Below are positions 37,742-47,608 of a stretch of DNA of 64,000 nucleotides, piece by piece. Numbering within the stretch: position 1 is the stretch's first letter; every line of letters starts with the position of its first letter. The translations under genes and the position numbers were made by a program. Origin of the DNA: Gammaproteobacteria bacterium Gsub (lineage in GTDB: Bacteria; Pseudomonadota; Gammaproteobacteria; PS1; Pseudothioglobaceae); assembly GCA_002007405.1 (NCBI GenBank), contig JYIN01000003.1:1-64000 (forward strand). The letters are read 5' to 3'. Below the pieces are notes generated by a model that worked only from the letters and a program-made list of their open reading frames with translations, had not been told where the DNA came from and did not search any database.

Positions 37742-39902
37742 ATGAATTTATCTGAAATAATTAACGGATTAAATGACAAACAAAGTCAATCAGTAACTTT
37801 AGATAAACCCCAAAATACTTTTATACTGGCGGGTGCTGGGAGCGGTAAAACCCGAGTTTTGACACATCGGATTGCTTATTTAGTTACCCAAAAAAATATT
37901 CATACCGATGCTATTTTGGCAGTTACTTTTAGCAATAAAGCATCCCTTGAAATGCGTGAGCGCCTCAGCATGTTATTAAGACGCCCGATTGAAGGCATGT
38001 GGGTTGGCACTTTTCATAGTTTGGCACACCGTCTATTACGCACCCACTTTGCTGAGGCTAATCTCAGCCGCCAATTCCAAATTCTTGACCAGCAAGACCA
38101 GTCCCAAATTATTAAACGCTTAATGAGGAAAAATCAAATTGACGAATCCAAATACCCTGTGGGTAAAATCCAATGGTTTATCAACCAACAAAAAGACTCG
38201 GCTATCTGCCCAAAAGATATTGATACAGACCATAACTATTTTGTTAAACAAAGTGTGGCAATCTTTGAGGGCTACGAGGCACATTGCCAGGCAAATGACT
38301 TGGTTGATTTTGCTGAACTATTGGTGCGTAGTTATACATTATTAAAAAATAATGACGAGTTATTATCACATTATCAAAAGTCTTTTACACATATATTGGT
38401 GGATGAATTTCAAGACACTAATAGCATTCAATATCAGTGGATTAAATTACTCTCATCAGCGGAAAATCAAGTATTTTTTGTTGGCGATGACGACCAATCT
38501 ATCTACGGTTGGCGGGGAGCAAAAATTGAGAATATTCAAGAATTAGAAGTTGATTTCCGACCACTGACGACCATTCGTCTTGAGCAAAATTATCGCTCTA
38601 CTGGTAATATCCTAAGTGCTGCAAATGCACTGATTAGCCATAATTCTAAGCGTATGGGAAAATCGCTATGGACTGATTCTGGCGATGGTGCATTGATTGA
38701 TATGTTATGAGGCACGCAATGAGATTGATGAGGCAGATTTTGTGGTTCGCAGTATTCAAAACCATATTAACACTGGCATCTCACCAAGTGAATGTGCAAT
38801 TCTATACCGCACAAACGCGCAGTCTAGAATCTTTGAAGAACGGCTGAATAAATACAAAATTTCTTATATTATTTACGGTGGAGTGCGATTTTTTGAACGC
38901 GCCGAAATTAAAAATGCCATCAGCTACTTGCGATTGATAGAAAATAACGCTGATAATGTCGCTTTTGAGCGGGTGGTAAATTTTCCAAGGCGCGGTATCG
39001 GCAATACCACCATTGAAAAAATCAGGGCAAATGCTGGACAACACTACACCAGTTTATTCCAAGCAGCCAATAACATTGCCCCAACACTAAGCACGCGTGC
39101 TGCAAATGCACTGAGCAGTTTTTTACGCTTAATTGAACAAATGGCTGATGATACAAAACATTTAAATTTAAGTGAAAAAGTGGCACATCTAATCAAAGCA
39201 TCGGGTCTTATTCAACATTATAAAAATGATAAAACACTGAATAAAAAAGAAAATCTTGAAGAGCTTATCTCTGCTGCCAAGCACTACAATCATAAAAAAG
39301 ATGTTGATATGACTGAAACAATGGGCTTTATCACTCTAGCTTCGCTTGATTCTAATTTTGATACCAGCGCCGTGGATAATAATCAAAATGTGCAATTAAT
39401 GACTATTCATTCTGCTAAAGGACTAGAATTCCCCTATGTGTTTTTGGTGGGCATGGAAGAGGATTTATTCCCCTCAAGGCAAAGCAAAGACGAGTCGCAT
39501 TTATTGGATGAAGAAAGGCGACTGTGTTATGTGGGCATGACCCGGGCGATGAGAAAACTCAGCCTATCTTTTGCCAGTAAACGCTTTTTGCACGGACGAC
39601 TACTATATACTTATCCTTCGCGTTTTTTAAGGGAAATTCCGCAAAAATACACCCACGCTATTCAACAAAAATTCGCTGTAACAGCGCAAAATTACAACAA
39701 CAATGATATTTATAACCTAGGCATTAAACCCCAAAAAAAAGGGCAATTATCAATCGGTACTAGCGTTAAACACGCTAAATTTGGCTTTGGCACGGTGCTA
39801 AATTTTGAGGGCAGTGGCGAGTCTGCCAGAGTGCAGATCAAATTCGCCCGTGCCGGCACCAAATGGCTCATTAGTGCGTATGCCAATTTAGAATTTATCT
39901 AA
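37742..39902 (+). pseudogene. uvrD: UvrD/Rep-type DNA helicase split by a frameshift
   Basis: The first frame (37742-38710, 322 codons) holds Q motif and motifs I-III: FILAGAGSGKTRVLTHR, VTFSNKASLEMRERL, VDEFQDTNSIQYQW, VGDDDQSIYGWRGA and LEQNYRST. It stops at ...GDGALIDML. The second frame (38697-39902) continues with YEARNEIDEADFVV and motifs V-VI: MTIHSAKGLEFPYVFLVGME and RRLCYVGMTRAMRKL, then a UvrD-type C-terminal segment. Aligned to E. coli UvrD, removal of a single T in ATGTTATGAG near 38704-38706 restores one frame of normal length. It is either a pseudogene, an assembly error or a recent mutation. All motifs on both sides are intact. Confidence 0.85.
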
Positions 39903-39918
39903 AAAACAAACTTGCTGG

Positions 39919-40197
39919 TTAATTCAAGGTCTTTTTCAAATCATCAACTGAGATGTTTTGCACGCTTTGCTCGTCAGTATAAACTGGCTTCATCTTGGTG
40001 TGTTTGTTATCTTTTTTCTCAATTTCTATTTGTCTGCTGCTCACCACATCCAAGCAATCAGTCATCATTTTTTGTGTCGCTACTGATAATGGATGTCGCA
40101 ATCCGGGCTTGGTCATGGTGTCTTTTGCCACCGCAATTAAGGTCTTGCGCACTGCATTTAATAAGCGTAATTCAAAATCTGAGCTGGGGTTTGTCAT
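39919..40197 (-). CDS. Conserved gammaproteobacterial hypothetical protein
   Basis: 92 residues: SDFELRLLNAVRKTLIAVAK followed by TMTKPGLRHPLSVATQ and DCLDVVSSRQIEIE. This pattern (helical start, then PGxRHPLS and a DCLxxxSxRE helix) is known from small proteins in pseudomonads and relatives, sometimes labelled as segregation and condensation protein A on weak grounds. The function is unknown. It overlaps the nagZ stop by 4 bases and is the last gene of the five-gene recycling operon. Confidence 0.7.
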   Translation of the reverse strand: MTNPSSDFELRLLNAVRKTLIAVAKDTMTKPGLRHPLSVATQKMMTDCLDVVSSRQIEIEKKDNKHTKMKPVYTDEQSVQNISVDDLKKTLN

Positions 40198-41168
40198 AAC
40201 AAATCTTCAATAATTTTTAAATGCGTCATTTTATCAAATTTCTGGTTCTTAATGCCTCTCATTAAATGTAGTTTTTCACTGCCGCGCCAGTTATTATCAA
40301 TCACCTGATTAAGCAACTCAGGGTGATTACAAATTAGCACCATATCATGGCCATTGTCTAATGTGGCTTGGACTCGCTGAGTAATATCACGAATAAAACA
40401 CGCCCCTTGCATAGACAAATCATCACTAAAAATAACCCCCTGAAAGCCTAAATCCTGACGCAAAATATCAACCCATTTTTTAGAAAAGCCCACAGGCTTT
40501 TTATCCACCTGAGGATAGAGAATATGTGCTGACATCACTGCATCTAACAAACCTTTGGCAATCAAATCTTTAAAACAACACATATCGTATTCTATCTGCG
40601 CCATTGGGCGATTATCTACGGGCAAATCAAAGTGTGAATCTGTTGCTACATAACCATGTCCAGGAAAATGTTTCCCCACGCACTTCATCCCCGCCTCATG
40701 CATTCCTGTTACCAACGCCGTGGCTAGTTCAACTACCACGCTGGGTTTGGCGGCAAAGGAGCGGTCGCCAATTACTTTGGAATTGCCATAATCCAAATCT
40801 AGTACTGGGGCAAAAGAAAAATCCATACCAATGGCTAACAACTCTGCTGCTAAAATCCAACCGCAAGAAAAGGCTTGTTTACAAGCTTTCTCTGGATTTT
40901 TAGCATATGCTTTGCCCAATTCTGCCATCGCTGGCAGGTGGGTGAAACCTTGCTTAAAACGCTGCACTCTGCCACCTTCGTGATCTACAGCAAGTAATAA
41001 ATCGGGGTTAATTTTGCGAATTGAGGCAACTAAAGCCTTAATTTGATTGATGTTTTTATAATTTCTAGCAAACAAAATCACCCCACCGATTGAAGGTTTG
41101 GCGAGCCGAGTTTTTTCAGTGTCGGTGAGCACCCAACCCGACACATCCATCATAATTGCCCCTATCAT
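40194..41168 (-). CDS. nagZ: Beta-N-acetylhexosaminidase NagZ
   Basis: 324 residues of glycoside hydrolase family 3. In the cytoplasm NagZ removes GlcNAc from GlcNAc-anhydroMurNAc peptides. The start GAIMMDVSGWVL, the substrate stretch LLLAVDHEGGRVQRFKQGF, the histidine loop VGKHFPGHGYVATDSHFDLP and the nucleophile region VIFSDDLSMQGA are all visible. It overlaps ampG upstream by 4 bases, which places the permease for its substrate next to it. Confidence 0.95.
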   Translation of the reverse strand: MIGAIMMDVSGWVLTDTEKTRLAKPSIGGVILFARNYKNINQIKALVASIRKINPDLLLAVDHEGGRVQRFKQGFTHLPAMAELGKAYAKNPEKACKQAFSCGWILAAELLAIGMDFSFAPVLDLDYGNSKVIGDRSFAAKPSVVVELATALVTGMHEAGMKCVGKHFPGHGYVATDSHFDLPVDNRPMAQIEYDMCCFKDLIAKGLLDAVMSAHILYPQVDKKPVGFSKKWVDILRQDLGFQGVIFSDDLSMQGACFIRDITQRVQATLDNGHDMVLICNHPELLNQVIDNNWRGSEKLHLMRGIKNQKFDKMTHLKIIEDLL

Positions 41169-42520
41169 ATAAACAAGTATCTAAATTTTTTGCCAATCCA
41201 AAATAGCATCAATAAACTAGGGACTACCATCAATGCGGTAATAGCGAAAAATACTGCCCAATCCCCGCCTAGAAATACCACCCAATCAAGCCCTTTTAAA
41301 TTATCTACTAATAAGCCACTACTACTGGCAAATAAGGTGCGTCCAAAATTGCCCGCTGATGCCATCAATGCATATTGGGTAGCAGTATAGGCACGATTAG
41401 TCAAATGCGAAATAAACGCCACAAAAGCAACGGTTGAGAATGCAGCGGTAAAATTATCCAATAAAATAGCAGTAATAAAAATCCTAGTATCTGCACCCAT
41501 AATTGCCATAAAACTAAACATCAAATTTGTCCCCGCCATTGCAATACCGCTGATCATTAAACCCCGTACTAAGCCGTAATGTACGGTAATCATACTGGCA
41601 GAAATGGAAAAAATCACGGTCAAAGTTGAACCCACCAGTTTGGAATAAGTGGCAATTTCACTATCGCTAAAACCAATATCTTTATAAAAAACTAACGACA
41701 TTCTGCCTAAAAACGCCTCACCAACTTTAAAAAACATAATGAAAAATAAAATCACTAAAGCAGCTTTACCGAAACGGCTAAAAAAATCTCTTAACGGCTC
41801 AACAACGGTGGTTAAAACCCAGCTACTAGTGCGTTGCCATAAATCATGCCCGCCTAATAAATCTTCATATTTTCTTTGGGCTTTTTCTTGTATTTTGTCT
41901 CTATTGCTTTGTGGCTCATATAACCACAGTGTATTAAACATAAAACCAACAACACAAAGTGACATCAACAAATAAACCTCGTCCCAAGTGTTGCCAAAAT
42001 CAGACAAATACAAAGCAACTGCACCTAAAAATCCATACCCAACCCACCAGCCAGAGGTCGCCATTGCTGCTGTTGCTGGGAGTTTGTTTTTTTCCTCTAA
42101 ATCCATAACATCAATGCGATAGGCATCAATCACAACATCTTGGGTGCTAGAGACAACCGCAACAGAAAGTGCCAACAAACTCACCCAAATAAGATGTTGT
42201 GCTGGATTGGTAAATGAAATTAACACAATCAACACAAACAATAAACTTTGTAATAATAACAACCAAGATCTGCGCTGACCAAAGCGTTTGCTAAGCCATG
42301 GGATTTTAACCCTATCCAAGAGCGGCGCCCACATCCAATTGACTGAATAAACTGCAAATATTGAACCAAAAAATCCAATAGCAGTGCGTGTAAGCCCTGC
42401 ATCTTTGAGCCATAAAGTCATTGCCGATCCGATAATCACCCACGGAAAACCACTGGCAATACCGTTTAGGAAGATAAACAACATTCTCCTGTCAAGGTAG
42501 ACTGCTAATAATTTAGCCAT
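41165..42520 (-). CDS. ampG: AmpG-type muropeptide permease (MFS)
   Basis: 451 residues with 12 or more membrane segments. AmpG imports anhydro-muropeptides from the periplasm. The N-terminal LFIFLNGIASGFPWVIIGSA with LTLWLKDAG-like continuation, WMWAPLLDRVKIPWLSKRFG and SSTQDVVIDAYRIDVM are AmpG signatures. nagZ overlaps its end and the rhodanese gene ends 1 base before its start, so import and hydrolysis are on one message. Confidence 0.9.
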   Translation of the reverse strand: MAKLLAVYLDRRMLFIFLNGIASGFPWVIIGSAMTLWLKDAGLTRTAIGFFGSIFAVYSVNWMWAPLLDRVKIPWLSKRFGQRRSWLLLLQSLLFVLIVLISFTNPAQHLIWVSLLALSVAVVSSTQDVVIDAYRIDVMDLEEKNKLPATAAMATSGWWVGYGFLGAVALYLSDFGNTWDEVYLLMSLCVVGFMFNTLWLYEPQSNRDKIQEKAQRKYEDLLGGHDLWQRTSSWVLTTVVEPLRDFFSRFGKAALVILFFIMFFKVGEAFLGRMSLVFYKDIGFSDSEIATYSKLVGSTLTVIFSISASMITVHYGLVRGLMISGIAMAGTNLMFSFMAIMGADTRIFITAILLDNFTAAFSTVAFVAFISHLTNRAYTATQYALMASAGNFGRTLFASSSGLLVDNLKGLDWVVFLGGDWAVFFAITALMVVPSLLMLFWIGKKFRYLFI

Positions 42521-42922
42521 TTAAGATTGCTCCCAAGGCATGTCATCATAACGCCAGCCATTGATATTACCACGCTGCCTATTTTCATCTAAATCACCTT
42601 CAAAACCAGTAGTAACATGACCAACATTAGTAAAACCCTGTGCCATTAAACAATTTCCCGCATCCTTTGAGCGATGACCGCTACGGCAAATTAAAATAAT
42701 TTCACTGTTTTTATCAATTTGAAGACGCTCAAATGTAGCAATAAATTGCCCTTCATCAACTTGCCAATTCGGCATCTCTAACCAAGGAATAAAAATAGAA
42801 TTTGGCACCCGCCCCACAAATCTATTTTCTGCCCCACTTCTAACATCAACTAAAATTGCCCTAGTATTGGATTTTAGCTGTTCCCATGCTTGTTTTGGTG
42901 AATAAGATTTTAGTTTTATCAT
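42521..42922 (-). CDS. Rhodanese-like domain protein
   Basis: 133 residues, a single rhodanese domain. ILVDVRSGAENRFVGRVPNS is the first signature and IILICRSGHRSKDAGNCL has the active-site cysteine near residue 77 in a CRSGHRS loop, typical of small single-domain sulfurtransferases. It lacks a signal peptide, so it acts in the cytoplasm. Its place in a peptidoglycan recycling operon has no obvious meaning; sulfur transfer is expected in a sulfur oxidiser, but the partner is unknown. Confidence 0.88.
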   Translation of the reverse strand: MIKLKSYSPKQAWEQLKSNTRAILVDVRSGAENRFVGRVPNSIFIPWLEMPNWQVDEGQFIATFERLQIDKNSEIILICRSGHRSKDAGNCLMAQGFTNVGHVTTGFEGDLDENRQRGNINGWRYDDMPWEQS

Positions 42923-43359
42923 TGGATTAAAACTAGCTCGCCAACCTCAACTTGATTAAAAAGCTCAATCATATCAGTATTACCCATCCGAATACAGCCT
43001 TTTGAACCCACTTCGCCCAAAACAGTTGCCTCGGGTGTGCCGTGAATATAGATATAACGGATTTTAGTATTTTGGTTATGCGTATCAACTCCATCTAACC
43101 ACAAAATACGGGTTAGAATCCAATCCCTATCTGGATATTTTTTTGCCAAATTCTGTGAATAAATCTCACCCGTAGGTTCTCTACCCACTAAAACTGCACC
43201 TACCTCCAAACCAGCGCCAATTTTTTCAACAACCCTAAAATACCCACTCGGCGTGCAAAATGACCCTAGGGCATCACCCACACCATTTTTAGCCGTACTA
43301 ATAAGATAAGTTTTCCCTTGAAATTCAAGATCTTGGGTTTTGATATTGATTCTAATCAC
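42919..43359 (-). CDS. Cytoplasmic YkuD-domain protein, probable L,D-carboxypeptidase (ElsL-like)
   Basis: 146 residues. The YkuD catalytic motif is complete: His106 in YIYIHGTPE and Cys122 in EVGSKGCIRMG, with FCTPSGYFRV upstream. There is no signal peptide or membrane anchor, unlike periplasmic L,D-transpeptidases. Acinetobacter ElsL is a cytoplasmic YkuD enzyme that trims tetrapeptides during peptidoglycan recycling, and the present gene opens an operon with ampG and nagZ, so the same role is inferred. It starts at GTG; AAGGAAG lies 13 bases upstream. It overlaps the rhodanese gene by 4 bases. Confidence 0.8.
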   Translation of the reverse strand: MIRINIKTQDLEFQGKTYLISTAKNGVGDALGSFCTPSGYFRVVEKIGAGLEVGAVLVGREPTGEIYSQNLAKKYPDRDWILTRILWLDGVDTHNQNTKIRYIYIHGTPEATVLGEVGSKGCIRMGNTDMIELFNQVEVGELVLIQ

Positions 43360-43400
43360 AATATTACTTATGCTTCCTTAAGAATTTGTAAATATTTTTT

Positions 43401-43430
43401 GAGACCTTTGCATAATTATACAAAGGTCTC
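43401..43430. repeat. Palindromic repeat element, full copy
   Basis: Arms GAGACCTTTG and CAAAGGTCTC are perfect inverted repeats of 10 bases; the 10-base centre CATAATTATA is itself nearly symmetrical, so 28 of 30 bases can pair. No T run follows on either strand right after the arm, so it is not a standard terminator. A half copy lies at 29123-29142, a diverged copy at 62173-62213 and a fragment at 48164-48181. It sits between the tRNA-Ile2 gene and the YkuD gene. The arms resemble IS terminal repeats, but this is only an impression. Confidence 0.75.
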
Positions 43431-43453
43431 TCAGTTAAATTAATACTTTAAAA

Positions 43454-43530
43454 TGGTGGGCCTACTTGGACTTGAACCAAGGACCCATCGATTATGAGTC
43501 GATCGCTCTAACCAACTGAGCTATAGGCCC
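43454..43530 (-). tRNA. tRNA-Ile2 (anticodon CAU, lysidine type)
   Basis: Acceptor GGGCCTA/TAGGCCC with A73 and encoded CCA, D arm GCTC/GAGC, anticodon stem ATCGA/TCGAT, loop CTCATAA, T stem CTTGG/CCAAG. The CAU anticodon occurs in elongator Met, initiator Met and Ile2. The segment CGACTCATAATCG and the T loop TTCAAGT match E. coli tRNA-Ile2, whose C34 is changed to lysidine to read AUA. It is not the initiator: position 1-72 is a G-C pair. Elongator Met remains possible. Confidence 0.88.
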
Positions 43531-43543
43531 TTAAAAGGTTTTT

Positions 43544-45355
43544 TTACTCTAAGAAACTTTGCAGTTTATGTGCCCTAGATGGGTGCCTCAATTTGCGTAA
43601 TGCTTTGGATTCTATTTGCCGAATACGCTCACGGGTAACATCAAATTGACGCCCTACTTCTTCAAGCGTATGGTCGGTATTCATATCAATTCCAAAGCGC
43701 ATTTTTAATACCTTAGCCTCTCTAGGAGAGAGTTTGGCAAGTAGGTTACCTGTGGTTTCTCTAAGACTTTCCTTAGTGGTAATTTCTACTGGTGAATACA
43801 GACCTGCGTCTTCAATAAAATCACCAATGTTAGAATCTTCATCATCACCGACTGGGGTTTCCATTGATAGTGGTTCCTTGGCAATTTTTAAAATTTTAAT
43901 AATTTTATACTCTGGCAAGTCCATCGCAACTGCCAACTCTTCTGAGGATGCCTCGACTCCAGATTTTTGTAATAATTGGCGTCTCACGCGATTGAGTTTA
44001 TTAATAGTTTCAATCATATGCACAGGAATACGAATAGTGCGTGCTTGGTCAGCAATAGATCGGGTAATGGCCTGACGAATCCACCAAGTTGCATAGGTAG
44101 AAAACTTATAACCACGACGATATTCAAATTTATCAACCGCTTTCATTAGCCCAACATTGCCTTCTTGAATAAGGTCTAAAAATTGCAGGCCACGATTGGC
44201 GTATTTTTTAGCAATTGAGATAACCAAACGCAAGTTGGCCTCAATCATTTGTGATTTGGCTTTTTTAGCATTGCGATCACCACGGCGGTAGAGTTTGTTA
44301 AGCATTTTTAGCTCGGGTATTGTCAGCTGCATCTCCTCTTCGTATTCAAGCAGGTTTTTTTGTGCATAATAAATCTCATCTTTGCTGGTTGTCAATGCTT
44401 TGGCGACTTTATCATCTAATTTAGCGTCTTTTAACCAATCAAAATTGGTTTCATTATTGATAAATAATTTTAAAAATTGGGTGCGTTCCATACCTGCATA
44501 CAGACAGGAATTTTGAATGATTTTCTCTTGTTTTTTGACTTGTTTAATGCGTTTACAAATCATCTCCATCATTGTGCTAACTAATTTTGGTGCAAGGCGT
44601 AAATCGGATAAGTTGGTAGATAATTTTTTGCGTGCAATAACGGTTTTTTTATTGCGAAAACCATATTTCTCGTTAATTTTTTGATAATTCTTATAAGACT
44701 TTAAAATGGTATTAAACCGTGCATATACTTTGTCTTCATCTGGACCTGTGTATTCCATTTCTTCCATGTCTTCATATTCTTCTGTATCGTCAAGCTCTCC
44801 CGAATCAAAAGCTGCCTTTTTTTCTGCAAAATCCTGTGCATCACCCTGATAGCCAATAATCACATCAGTCATTTTGCATTTACCCTCTTCAAGACGCGCA
44901 TAAGCTTTAAAGAAGCAATTGGTGGTTTCTGGATACAGTGTAATAGCTTGCATAATTTCAAATACGCCAGCTTCAATTTCTTTAGCAATACGGATTTCAT
45001 CTTCTTGCTCTAATAAATCAACCACACCCATTTCACGCATATACATTCTCACTGGATCTGTTGTTCTGCCAAATTCTGAATCCAAGGCGGCAAGTGCAGC
45101 AATCGCTGCTTCGGCAGAGATAGATTGAGCTTTGGCGCCAGATTCAACCACCAAAGTATCGGCATCAGGCACTGTGTCGGATACAACAATGTTGAGTTCC
45201 TCTAAAATGCTAACAATAGGTTCAATTTGATCTTGTGTGAGTAAATCTTCTGGCAATAAGTCATTTAACTCGGCATAGGTCAAATAACCTCTATCTTTGC
45301 CAACCATGATGAGTTCTTGCAAAGCTTGTTTGTGTGTTTTAGCGGTAGATTTCAT
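43544..45355 (-). CDS. rpoD: RNA polymerase sigma factor RpoD (sigma-70)
   Basis: 603 residues (E. coli 613). Region 1.1 covers the first 80 residues, region 1.2 contains [20 protein letters not shown], a long acidic non-conserved insert ([18 protein letters not shown]) follows, region 2 holds [20 protein letters not shown] and [16 protein letters not shown], and region 4 [20 protein letters not shown]. This is the housekeeping sigma factor and agrees with the TATAAT-type boxes seen here. rpsU and dnaG, common neighbours, are absent. tRNA-Ile2 lies 13 bases downstream. Confidence 0.97.
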   Translation of the reverse strand: MKSTAKTHKQALQELIMVGKDRGYLTYAELNDLLPEDLLTQDQIEPIVSILEELNIVVSDTVPDADTLVVESGAKAQSISAEAAIAALAALDSEFGRTTDPVRMYMREMGVVDLLEQEDEIRIAKEIEAGVFEIMQAITLYPETTNCFFKAYARLEEGKCKMTDVIIGYQGDAQDFAEKKAAFDSGELDDTEEYEDMEEMEYTGPDEDKVYARFNTILKSYKNYQKINEKYGFRNKKTVIARKKLSTNLSDLRLAPKLVSTMMEMICKRIKQVKKQEKIIQNSCLYAGMERTQFLKLFINNETNFDWLKDAKLDDKVAKALTTSKDEIYYAQKNLLEYEEEMQLTIPELKMLNKLYRRGDRNAKKAKSQMIEANLRLVISIAKKYANRGLQFLDLIQEGNVGLMKAVDKFEYRRGYKFSTYATWWIRQAITRSIADQARTIRIPVHMIETINKLNRVRRQLLQKSGVEASSEELAVAMDLPEYKIIKILKIAKEPLSMETPVGDDEDSNIGDFIEDAGLYSPVEITTKESLRETTGNLLAKLSPREAKVLKMRFGIDMNTDHTLEEVGRQFDVTRERIRQIESKALRKLRHPSRAHKLQSFLE

Positions 45356-45439
45356 ACAATTGTATCGGTATTTTGTTGTCCAAAGAAAGGATTATACATA
45401 AATAGATCTTATAATTTAAAAAATCATAATCTTCTTTGA

Positions 45440-46402
45440 CTATTGATTGTCAGCAAAAATGGTGCTGATAGATTGCTCTTCGCTGATTCGTTTAATGACC
45501 TCTGCCAGTGTTGGGGCAATAGAAAGCTGCCTGATTTTTGTGCAATTTATAGCAGCTTTGGATAAAGGAATAGTGTTTGTAGTAACCAATTCATCAAGCT
45601 CAGAATTATTAATATTATCAATTGCATTACCAGACAAAATCGCATGTGTTGCGTAAGCCACAACGCGTTTTGCGCCTTTTTCTTTGAGAATACTTGCCGC
45701 TTGACATAGTGTGCCTGCGGTATCAACCATGTCATCAATTAAAATACAATCACGCCTTCCAACATCACCAATCACATTCATAATCTTTACCATATTTGGT
45801 GCAGGACGGCGTTTGTCAATAATTGCCAAATCAGCATCATTAATGCGTTTTGCAGCCGCACGAGCACGCACTACGCCGCCGACATCTGGGGAAACAACCA
45901 CAATATTGCTATAGTTTTTAGATAAAATATCTGTTACCAGCACGGGTTGTGCGTAAATATTATCAATTGGAATATTAAAAAAACCTTGGATTTGGTCAGC
46001 ATGTAAATCAACGGTTAATATCCTATCAACACCAGCTGCTTCAACCATTTTTGCCACAAGTTTTGCGGTAATCGGCACCCGCGTTAGGCGTGAGCGGCGG
46101 TCTTGTCTTGAATAGCCAAAATAAGGCACAACTGCAGTAATGCGTGCAGCAGATGAGCGTTTAAGCGCATCAACTGCCACTAGTAATTCCATCAGTGTTT
46201 GTGCAGTGGAAGGACCACAAGTTGGCTGAATAATAAATACATCACAACCACGCACATTTTCTAAAATCTCAACTTGGGATTCCCCATCACTAAATTGACC
46301 AATAAAGGCTTTGCCTTGTATAACATTAAGTTGAGAGATAATTTCGCCAGAAAGCTGGGGGTTAGCGTTACCGCTAAAAATTTTAATTTTGTCAAGCGAC
46401 AT
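45440..46402 (-). CDS. prs: Ribose-phosphate pyrophosphokinase
   Basis: 320 residues from the ATG at 46402, which gives [19 protein letters not shown]; the longer frame from 46432 is not needed. It makes PRPP from ribose 5-phosphate and ATP for purine, pyrimidine, NAD, His and Trp synthesis. Conserved parts are [17 protein letters not shown], the flexible loop nearby, [20 protein letters not shown] and the PRPP loop [15 protein letters not shown]. In many gammaproteobacteria ispE and a tRNA-Gln lie beside prs, as here. Confidence 0.97.
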   Translation of the reverse strand: MSLDKIKIFSGNANPQLSGEIISQLNVIQGKAFIGQFSDGESQVEILENVRGCDVFIIQPTCGPSTAQTLMELLVAVDALKRSSAARITAVVPYFGYSRQDRRSRLTRVPITAKLVAKMVEAAGVDRILTVDLHADQIQGFFNIPIDNIYAQPVLVTDILSKNYSNIVVVSPDVGGVVRARAAAKRINDADLAIIDKRRPAPNMVKIMNVIGDVGRRDCILIDDMVDTAGTLCQAASILKEKGAKRVVAYATHAILSGNAIDNINNSELDELVTTNTIPLSKAAINCTKIRQLSIAPTLAEVIKRISEEQSISTIFADNQ

Positions 46403-46634
46403 AAACTCAAGCAGTGATAATGTGAATGCCAATTATACGCTGATAAAAAATAACATTGACAGACAAAATCACTAATTCAGAAAAATACATAAATTGATTT
46501 TTATCCAAGTATTTTTTCTTTTTACAAGGCAAATTTTAAAAATATACAAGATTTTAGTTATCCTAAAAGAGCGGATATTTTTAAAATTTAACGAAGTAAA
46601 AAAGGGCAGAAGATGTAACGGAAAAGTAAAAAAA

Positions 46635-46709
46635 TGGCTGGGCTGGCAGGATTTGAACCTGCGCATGACGGGATCAAAACCCGTTGCCTTACCGCTTGGC
46701 GACAGCCCA
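46635..46709 (-). tRNA. tRNA-Gln (anticodon UUG)
   Basis: Acceptor TGGGCTG/CAGCCCA with G73 and encoded CCA, D arm GCC-type (TCGCCAAGCGGTAAGGCA), anticodon stem ACGGG/CCCGT, loop TTTTGAT, T stem GCAGG/CCTGC. The body closely resembles E. coli tRNA-Gln. It lies between ispE and prs on the same strand, the common gammaproteobacterial order. Confidence 0.95.
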
Positions 46710-46729
46710 TTAGATACTCATCCAGCAAT

Positions 46730-47608
46730 CTATACAGGATGAATTGGCGAGGTGTTTAACGCTTTTGCGACAAAACCCGACCATTTTTTTGGTAGATTGT
46801 TAAGTGCTATCTGTGCATCCTTCTCATGTTTAAATTCTAAAAAAACACAGCTTCCAGTGCCCGTCATTCTTGGTTGATAGTGATAATTTTTAGCTGATTT
46901 TAGATAATTTAACGCTTCTAAAACCCCACTTTCTAACGCTATCGCCGCATCAAGACAATCATTATGCGGATTGTGTAACGCCGGGAAGTTTGCTATTTTC
47001 GCTATTCTTGGGGTTAGTGTCAATGCTTTATGTGAGAAAATTTTCTGAGTTGGGATGGGTTTATTGATTGAGACCACTAAAAAATAGTGTAGTGGCAGTG
47101 TTATTGGCGTTAGCATTTCGCCCACACCTTCTGCCCAAGCACTGTGTCCAGCAATAAAAATAGGTACATCAGCACCAAGTGTTAGCCCTATTTTAGTTAA
47201 TTGTTGTTGTGAGCATTGAGTTTGCCAAAGTTGATTTAGGGCAATTAATGCAACTGCTGCATTTGAGCTAGCACCACCGAGTCCGCTACCGATAGGAATG
47301 TTCTTAACCACTGCAATATTTGCCCCCTGTGTTGTGCCTGTTGCACGCTGCAATGCTTTGGCGGCTTTGATAATCAAATCTTGTTTTTCTGCCACGCCTT
47401 CGTTACCACTGGTTCGCTTGATAACCTTGTCATTATGAATATCAAAACGCAATTCATCACCATAATCCAATAATTGAAAAATGGTTTGTATGTTGTGATA
47501 ACCGTCCTCTCGCTTTGAATTAATATGCAAAAATAGGTTTATTTTTGCAGGCGAGTGCCAAATTTTAACTGTTGAGGCTACCTTTCTTTTGCGTAATTGT
47601 AGAGACAT
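46730..47608 (-). CDS. ispE: 4-diphosphocytidyl-2-C-methyl-D-erythritol kinase
   Basis: 292 residues of the GHMP kinase family. It phosphorylates CDP-methylerythritol in the MEP route to isoprenoids. WHSPAKINLFLHINSKREDG at the start and the ATP loop KNIPIGSGLGGASSNAAVAL near residue 95 are diagnostic; RMTGTGSCVFLEF is the third motif. lolB, a frequent upstream neighbour, is missing; the 590 bases upstream hold no gene I can name. Confidence 0.95.
   Translation of the reverse strand: MSLQLRKRKVASTVKIWHSPAKINLFLHINSKREDGYHNIQTIFQLLDYGDELRFDIHNDKVIKRTSGNEGVAEKQDLIIKAAKALQRATGTTQGANIAVVKNIPIGSGLGGASSNAAVALIALNQLWQTQCSQQQLTKIGLTLGADVPIFIAGHSAWAEGVGEMLTPITLPLHYFLVVSINKPIPTQKIFSHKALTLTPRIAKIANFPALHNPHNDCLDAAIALESGVLEALNYLKSAKNYHYQPRMTGTGSCVFLEFKHEKDAQIALNNLPKKWSGFVAKALNTSPIHPV

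Noticed and set aside
38139-38546. Short frames within the helicase gene
   Set aside because: Shadow frames over an intact helicase reading frame; no own signals.
43401-43430. Palindrome as a terminator
   Set aside because: No T run follows on either strand within the needed distance; described as a repeat instead.
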